A DNA stretch of 6,638 nt from an uncultured SAR324 cluster bacterium. Its GTDB lineage: Bacteria > SAR324 > NAC60-12. Positions 6,574-6,638 of the stretch are shown piece by piece. The number at the start of each line of letters is the position of its first letter. Position 1 is the stretch's first letter. Position numbers and translations under genes: made by a program. The stretch is taken from assembly GCA_902575715.1 (NCBI GenBank), contig CACGSI010000048.1, positions 1 to 6,638 of the forward strand, in the 5' to 3' direction. The notes under the pieces are model-generated. The model did not search any database and was not told the origin of the DNA. It was given only the letters and a program-made list of their open reading frames with translations.

Positions 6574-6638
6574 AAATAACCTATGGAACAATATTTATAA
6601 AATTTTTTTGTTATGATTTTGACTGAAATATTATACAA

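Larger units (their letters stand above)
4433..6638. repeat. Right arm of a 2206-base inverted repeat
   Basis: This is the mirror partner of 1-2206. It is the better candidate for the native arrangement, because the aminotransferase gene runs uninterrupted from the arm across its inner edge (4433) into the single-copy centre, giving a full-length protein. At the left arm's inner edge the same gene is broken. The outer edge coincides with the last base of the window, just as the left arm starts at base 1. That is what a contig looks like when an assembler walks a sequence out, turns at a foldback and walks the same sequence back. Confidence 0.97.

Noticed and set aside
1..6638. Composite transposon or insertion sequence bounded by long inverted repeats
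   Set aside because: No transposase, integrase or target-site duplication is visible, and the inner repeat edge falls inside a gene rather than at an element end.

Overview
The window looks like DNA from an AT-rich bacterium using the standard bacterial code: TAA, TAG and TGA all end intact genes, and one good Shine-Dalgarno site is present. Gene content does not fix the phylum. The enzyme families resemble those of free-living, possibly marine, proteobacteria, but this is a low-confidence guess.

The dominant feature is structural. Bases 1-2206 are the reverse complement of bases 4433-6638, with the two arms placed exactly symmetrically about the window (position i pairs with 6639-i). Only 2207-4432 is single-copy. 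Each arm holds a complete AI-2E-family membrane protein gene (203-1300 minus; 5339-6436 plus), a 347-base homopolymer-rich intergenic region, and the first 186 codons of a PLP-dependent aminotransferase gene. On the right, the aminotransferase continues intact into the unique centre (3858-4991 minus). On the left, it is cut at 2206/2207 and runs into the 3' end of an alpha/beta hydrolase gene. The copies show no length difference, even across long A/T homopolymers. The most economical reading is a foldback chimera from amplification or assembly. Less likely options are a very recent inverted duplication in vivo, or terminal inverted repeats of a linear element.

With the left arm discounted, the native locus is simple. 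An AI-2E-family transporter gene is transcribed divergently from a tight three-gene operon: aminotransferase, atypical short-chain dehydrogenase/reductase (SDR), alpha/beta hydrolase. Gaps within the operon are 3 bases and then a 4-base ATGA overlap. The three enzymes suggest a small metabolic pathway on an amino or keto acid, ester or lactone, but the substrate cannot be read from sequence. The most biologically interesting points are the SDR, which keeps the NAD(P)-binding motif but lacks the usual catalytic Ser and the Lys of YxxxK, and the aminotransferase, which has Lys where its fold family usually has the carboxylate-binding Arg. The 3' end of the hydrolase gene lies on the junction, so its true C-terminus is unknown.
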